A model generated the notes under the pieces. That model saw only the letters and a list, made by a program, of their open reading frames with translations. It was not told where the DNA came from and did no database searches. A DNA stretch of 64,000 nucleotides from assembly GCF_041821065.1 (NCBI RefSeq), contig NZ_JBGUAX010000005.1, forward strand, positions 186,001-250,000, written 5' to 3'. Both the position numbers and the translations under genes were made by a program. The first letter of the stretch is position 1; each line of letters opens with the position of its first letter. The DNA is from Egicoccus sp. AB-alg2. GTDB lineage: Bacteria > Actinomycetota > Nitriliruptoria > Nitriliruptorales > Nitriliruptoraceae. This document shows positions 60,748 through 64,000 of the stretch, one piece after another.

Positions 60748-61929
60748 GTGACTCTCCCACAAGTGGCTGCATCGCTGTCGGGTGCGGTCGGCGAGCTCTC
60801 CCGACGCGTCGTCGAGCTGGTCTGGGAGCGCATCCCGGGCTACCAGCCGCCACGCATGCGCACCGAAGAGCTGGCCGAGGCCGTGACACCCAACCTCGAG
60901 TCCGTGATCGCACGGCTGGCCGACGAGGCGCCCGATCCCGCCGATCGTGAGCGGGCCCGCCGCATCGGCGTCAGCCGCGCCTTGCAGGGCGTGCCGCTGG
61001 ACGCGGTCGTGCTGTCCTACCGATGTGCGGAGCGCGTGATCACCGACGCGTTCGTAGACGCGGGCAAGGACCTGACCGGCGACGAGCTCCGCGACGGGCT
61101 GCGCCGCATCGCCGACGCGTTCGACGACCTGGCGACCACCTCGATCGAGGCCTACCGGGTCACCACCGAGGAGGTGACCGCGCACTACGACCGGCTCGCC
61201 GGCGACCTGGTGACCGGGCTGACGGCCGGGACGCTCCGTACGCAGCAGGTCCAGGAGCTGGCCGCGAGTCTCGACTGGGAGGAGTCGCACACGGATGTCC
61301 GCGGCCTGGCGCTCGCCACCGGGGAGGGTGAGGTCACCGACGTCGTGGCGCTGCAGCGCGAGGTGCTGGCCGTGCTCGGCCGCGGCCGGGAGGGCCGGAT
61401 CGTCGCCGGCTCGGTGGACGGCTGCGACGTCCTACTCGTGCCCGGTGAGCTGGGCGGCCGCGTGATGCAGGAGCTCGCCCGGACGCTCGAGCACTACGGC
61501 GCACTAGCACCCCACCTCACGGTGGGCGGGGCCGTCGCGAGTCTGAGCGAGGCGGGAACGTCCTGCCGTCAGGCGCTGTCGGCGATGCGAGCCGTGCGGC
61601 GGTCCAGATTGCCGGCACGCGTCGTGACGTACGAGGCCATGCTGATCGACGTGTTGGCCGGTGCCGACCGGGAAGCGGCCGCCGCCCTTGTGGAGCGCTA
61701 CCTGCGCCCGCTGAAGGGCCGCCCACAACTTCGCGAGACCCTCGAGCAGTTCGCCCGGTGCGACCTCTCCATCAGCCGCACGGCCGAGGCGCTGATCGTG
61801 CATCCCAACACGGTCTTGTACCGGCTGGGCCGTATCCGCGACCTCACGGGCGTCGACCCGCGGTCGGCGATGAACCTGTTCGCCTTCATCGCGGCGCTGC
61901 GGGCCGAACCGGCCCTCGAGGACGCGTGA
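60748..61929 (+). CDS. PucR/CdaR-type transcriptional regulator
   Basis: 393 residues. The N-terminal ~150 residues are helical and acidic, like the RsbRD-type region found in many PucR relatives. The middle holds a GGDEF-like non-catalytic domain (VGGAVASLSEAGTSCRQALSAMR). The C-terminal HTH_30 is clear: CDLSISRTAEALIVHPNTVLYRLGRIRDLTGVDP. PucR regulators respond to purine or other nitrogen compounds. GTG 60748 has GGAGG about 10 bases upstream. It is divergent from the permease-led operon, and most such regulators control the neighbour. Confidence 0.88.
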   Translation: MTLPQVAASLSGAVGELSRRVVELVWERIPGYQPPRMRTEELAEAVTPNLESVIARLADEAPDPADRERARRIGVSRALQGVPLDAVVLSYRCAERVITDAFVDAGKDLTGDELRDGLRRIADAFDDLATTSIEAYRVTTEEVTAHYDRLAGDLVTGLTAGTLRTQQVQELAASLDWEESHTDVRGLALATGEGEVTDVVALQREVLAVLGRGREGRIVAGSVDGCDVLLVPGELGGRVMQELARTLEHYGALAPHLTVGGAVASLSEAGTSCRQALSAMRAVRRSRLPARVVTYEAMLIDVLAGADREAAAALVERYLRPLKGRPQLRETLEQFARCDLSISRTAEALIVHPNTVLYRLGRIRDLTGVDPRSAMNLFAFIAALRAEPALEDA

Positions 61930-61964
61930 TCACGCCGGCCCTGCTGGCGGCCTGATCGGCACCC

Positions 61965-61979
61965 CGGCCCGCCGGGCCG
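61965..61979. terminator. Short hairpin between convergent genes
   Basis: CGGCCC-GCC-GGGCCG lies between the PucR stop and the MNT-HEPN stop. The stem is only 6 bp, so support is weak. Confidence 0.35.
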
Positions 61980-61992
61980 CGCCACCGCTTGC

Positions 61993-62784
61993 TCAGCCGT
62001 CGTCCGTCTCGGCCAGCAAACGCGTCATGCTTCGCACGTACTGGTGAAGGTCGGGCAGGCGTGCCAGGTTCTCGACGACGAGGCGGTCGTCGACGTCGGC
62101 GTAGTCGTGCACCAACACGTTGCGGAACCCGACCGCGCGGGCCATCGAGGTGGCGAGGACGTCATCGATGACGCCGGCGCCGGCCAGGAGACGGAACACG
62201 TCGGCGTTGGACGCCGGCACGCCAAGCCCATCGGCGGCCGCCACATGCTGCGCCGCGTCGATACCGGCCTCGATCGCGGTCTGGAACGTGTACTCGAGGT
62301 GGCCGAGCCGCACGTCGTCGGTCAGCAGGTCGTCCGCGTCCTGCTGCGCGTACTCCTCGAGCACACGCAGCCGCGCCGTCACCCGTCCGAGGACGGCGAG
62401 CTGTCGGTCGGCGTCAACATGGGCACGCACGAAGTCGTCACGGTAACGCTGGCGCCTAAAGGCCTCGTCGAGGTGCCGCTTGCGCGTGTCTGCCTGCCAC
62501 CGGACGCGCGCGGCCGGATCGTCGTCGAGGATAACCAGACCGGTCAGCGCGATCCGGCCTGCCAAGCCCTCGGGTGTGCGTCGCAGATCGACCAGATCGA
62601 CGTCGTCCGGAAGCTCGCCGCGCAGCGCCCAGTCATCGATGGCTTCGTCGGCCCACACGACCAGGTCGAGGTCCGAATCCTCCCCCGCCGTGCCCTCGGC
62701 GCGGCTCCCGAACACGAAGGCGAAGCGCATGCCGTGGCGCCGCAGGACTGCCTGCAGTCGGTCGGGCTCGACCGGAAGCTCCAT
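61993..62784 (-). CDS. Fused MNT-HEPN toxin-antitoxin-type protein
   Basis: 263 residues in one open frame. Residues ~8-95 are a minimal nucleotidyltransferase (MNT, MntA-like): GSRAEG at 26-31, DSDLD at 36-40 and a third acidic position near 62-64. Residues ~118-255 are a HEPN/HepT-like (DUF86) helical domain with the motif RNVLVHDY at 221-228, i.e. Rx4HxY. In separate MntA-HepT pairs, MntA AMPylates the Tyr of this motif to silence the RNase toxin; here both are on one chain. A TACCCT box lies 7 bases before ATG 62784, so the start is well supported as leaderless. Confidence 0.85.
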   Translation of the reverse strand: MELPVEPDRLQAVLRRHGMRFAFVFGSRAEGTAGEDSDLDLVVWADEAIDDWALRGELPDDVDLVDLRRTPEGLAGRIALTGLVILDDDPAARVRWQADTRKRHLDEAFRRQRYRDDFVRAHVDADRQLAVLGRVTARLRVLEEYAQQDADDLLTDDVRLGHLEYTFQTAIEAGIDAAQHVAAADGLGVPASNADVFRLLAGAGVIDDVLATSMARAVGFRNVLVHDYADVDDRLVVENLARLPDLHQYVRSMTRLLAETDDG

Positions 62785-62791
62785 CGCCGCC

Positions 62792-62797
62792 AGGGTA
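62792..62797 (-). promoter_or_regulatory. -10 box of a leaderless transcript (MNT-HEPN)
   Basis: TACCCT on the minus strand (62797-62792), 7 bases, then ATG at 62784. Confidence 0.5.
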
Positions 62798-63047
62798 CTG
62801 CCGGGCGGCGTCGGTTCCGCCGAGCCGCTCCGACTCCTCGTGTCCGGGCCGGGGCCGGACTCGCGGCCGCAGATCACGCGGCTGCGTCGAGGGTGGTCGT
62901 GTCGTCCGTCGACGGACCACACCGGCTCGCGCGACCACGCCTCGGGGCGACGGCCGCGGCGCACGCGTGTGTGAGCAGCCGGCAGGAGAACCGGCCGACG
63001 GCGGGGAATCACCTGCCGGAAACTGCTGCCGGACCGGGAGATCCGCC

Positions 63048-64000
63048 GTGCGCCACCGTCGGCCCACGCTCGCCCTCGCCGCGCTGACCGCGGGGCTGAC
63101 GGCGTTGGTGCCGCTCGGGGACACGACGGCGCAGGCTGTCGAGGACCCGTTCGCCCCGGGCACCCGTGCCGCCGCCGAGGCCGCCGCCGGCCGGGCGTGG
63201 TCGCCGCCCGCGGCGCACCAACCGCCTGGCGTGCCCACCGACCGCTACGCGCTGGCGGGCGGCTGCTACGCGCTGCAGTCAGTCGCGACCGGCGGCTGGG
63301 TCGTGCGCGACGACGACGGTTACGCGGCCACGGCCCGTCGGCACCGCGACGCCGAGCGGTTCCACCTGCAGGCGACCGACCTCGGCCGCTACCTGCTGTA
63401 CGGCAGCGACACCCACCTCGTGGCCATCGCCGACGGGCTGGTCGGCGAGCTGGCCTCGGACCTGCCGGACACGCCCGTCGGCGGCCAGCTCGGTGGCCTG
63501 TCGCTGGGCATCACCGACGAGGTGGCGCGCGAGCTCGCGTCCGGGCCGCTCAGCACGCTGACGGGCCGCGGACGGGCGGTCGTCGCCGCGGCCTCGGCCG
63601 ACGTGCTCGCCGACTGGGAGCTGCAGGCGTCCGGCCGCCCGGGCCGCTTCCACCTCGCGTCGGTGCCGCTGCCGGACCTGCACCTCGTGGTCGCCAACGA
63701 TGGTCGTGTCGGGCTGGCCGAGGCCGCCGCGGCGGACGGCGCGGACACGGTCGCGTTCCGGCGGGTGGACGGCTGCGCGGGCTGGCCGGAGGTGGAGCTC
63801 GGCGTCGAGGGTCCGTACGTGCACGCGCCGACCCCGACCGGCGCCACACGCGGCCATCTCGACGCGCACCTGCACGGCATGGCGTTTGAGTTCCTGGGCG
63901 GCCGGGCCCGCTGCGGCCGTCCGTGGCATCCGTACGGCGTCGAGGCGGCGCTGCGCGGCTGCCCTGAGCACGACCTGCTGGGCGGGCGCACCCACGTGCT
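63048..64000 (+). CDS. Secreted protein with HxH metal motif, 5' part (3' end outside window)
   Basis: The frame from GTG 63048 (GGGAG upstream) stays open to the end of the window, about 317 codons. It begins with an Arg-rich signal peptide (about 1-31: RPTLALAALTAGLTALVPLG core). A beta-rich domain follows (about 65-260), with strands such as GGCYALQSVATGGWVV and GRYLLYGSDTHLVAI. Near residue 275 the GHLDAHLHGMAFEF motif (Asp-x-His-x-His-like) plus CGRPWHPYG suggest the start of a metal-dependent hydrolase domain. The rest is outside the window, so the class cannot be fixed. Confidence 0.7.
   Translation, partial: MRHRRPTLALAALTAGLTALVPLGDTTAQAVEDPFAPGTRAAAEAAAGRAWSPPAAHQPPGVPTDRYALAGGCYALQSVATGGWVVRDDDGYAATARRHRDAERFHLQATDLGRYLLYGSDTHLVAIADGLVGELASDLPDTPVGGQLGGLSLGITDEVARELASGPLSTLTGRGRAVVAAASADVLADWELQASGRPGRFHLASVPLPDLHLVVANDGRVGLAEAAAADGADTVAFRRVDGCAGWPEVELGVEGPYVHAPTPTGATRGHLDAHLHGMAFEFLGGRARCGRPWHPYGVEAALRGCPEHDLLGGRTHV

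Overview
The 64-kb window is very GC-rich and gene-dense. Coding shows strong G/C third-position bias, GTG and TTG starts are frequent, and overlapping ATGA/GTGA/TGATG gene junctions are common. Family content (two LLM flavin/F420-type oxidoreductases, a SARP regulator, an MMPL-type RND exporter, a NYN-domain protein, a DUF3152 protein, NlpC/P60, a PucR regulator) points to a high-GC actinobacterium. A deep-branching group such as Nitriliruptoria is my guess and is not proven. Several starts carry a TANNNT -10 hexamer 6-7 nt before the ATG, so leaderless mRNAs look common. I see no rRNA, tRNA or CRISPR.

Layout. 0-3 kb: 3' part of an RND exporter and a stand-alone ERCC4-fold nuclease, flanked by palindromic repeats. 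3-15 kb: secreted DUF6351 hydrolase-like protein, quinone-type oxidoreductase, amidase, sulfotransferase, then a four-gene minus-strand operon of a sugar-acid type (LctP permease, 6-phosphogluconate dehydrogenase, small P-loop kinase, SMP-30 lactonase), a J-domain protein and an NlpC/P60 protein. 16-21 kb: a compact poly-gamma-glutamate operon, capB-capC-capA plus a membrane-tethered gamma-glutamyltransferase. 21-26 kb: YbaK-type deacylase, aldo-keto reductase, MFS exporter coupled to a xanthine/uracil permease, DUF3152 metalloprotease-like protein. 26.6-32 kb: EAL phosphodiesterase, giant SARP regulator and a tiny secreted peptide on one strand. 32-37 kb: acidic tandem-repeat membrane protein, PAS histidine kinase, NarL/LuxR response regulator, and a mini-protein resembling a HisKA_3 helix that lacks its histidine.

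37-54 kb looks accessory. It holds a NERD protein, a LOG-like protein and a winged-helix protein. It also has a plus-strand surface-protein/coiled-coil/Ser-Thr kinase operon that converges on a minus-strand operon encoding a HEPN-dynamin-like GTPase fusion and an acidic membrane protein. Further on are a NYN nuclease, a dienelactone hydrolase and an ISL3-family insertion sequence. The IS has clear ends and a perfect 8-bp target duplication, and it interrupts a lipoprotein gene whose frame is restored when the element is removed in silico. A CopG/DUF5615-type toxin-antitoxin pair follows.

54.7-62 kb: a five-gene coupled catabolic operon (NCS1 permease, LLM oxidoreductase, M24 hydrolase, threonine-synthase-like PLP enzyme, second LLM oxidoreductase) reads away from a divergent PucR regulator. 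62-64 kb: a single-polypeptide MNT-HEPN (MntA-HepT type) toxin-antitoxin fusion and the 5' part of a secreted protein with an HxH metal-binding motif.

The strongest candidates for under-described biology are the HEPN-dynamin island (40.4-48.2 kb), the fused MNT-HEPN protein, the histidine-less HisKA_3 mini-protein, and the EAL-SARP-small secreted peptide unit.
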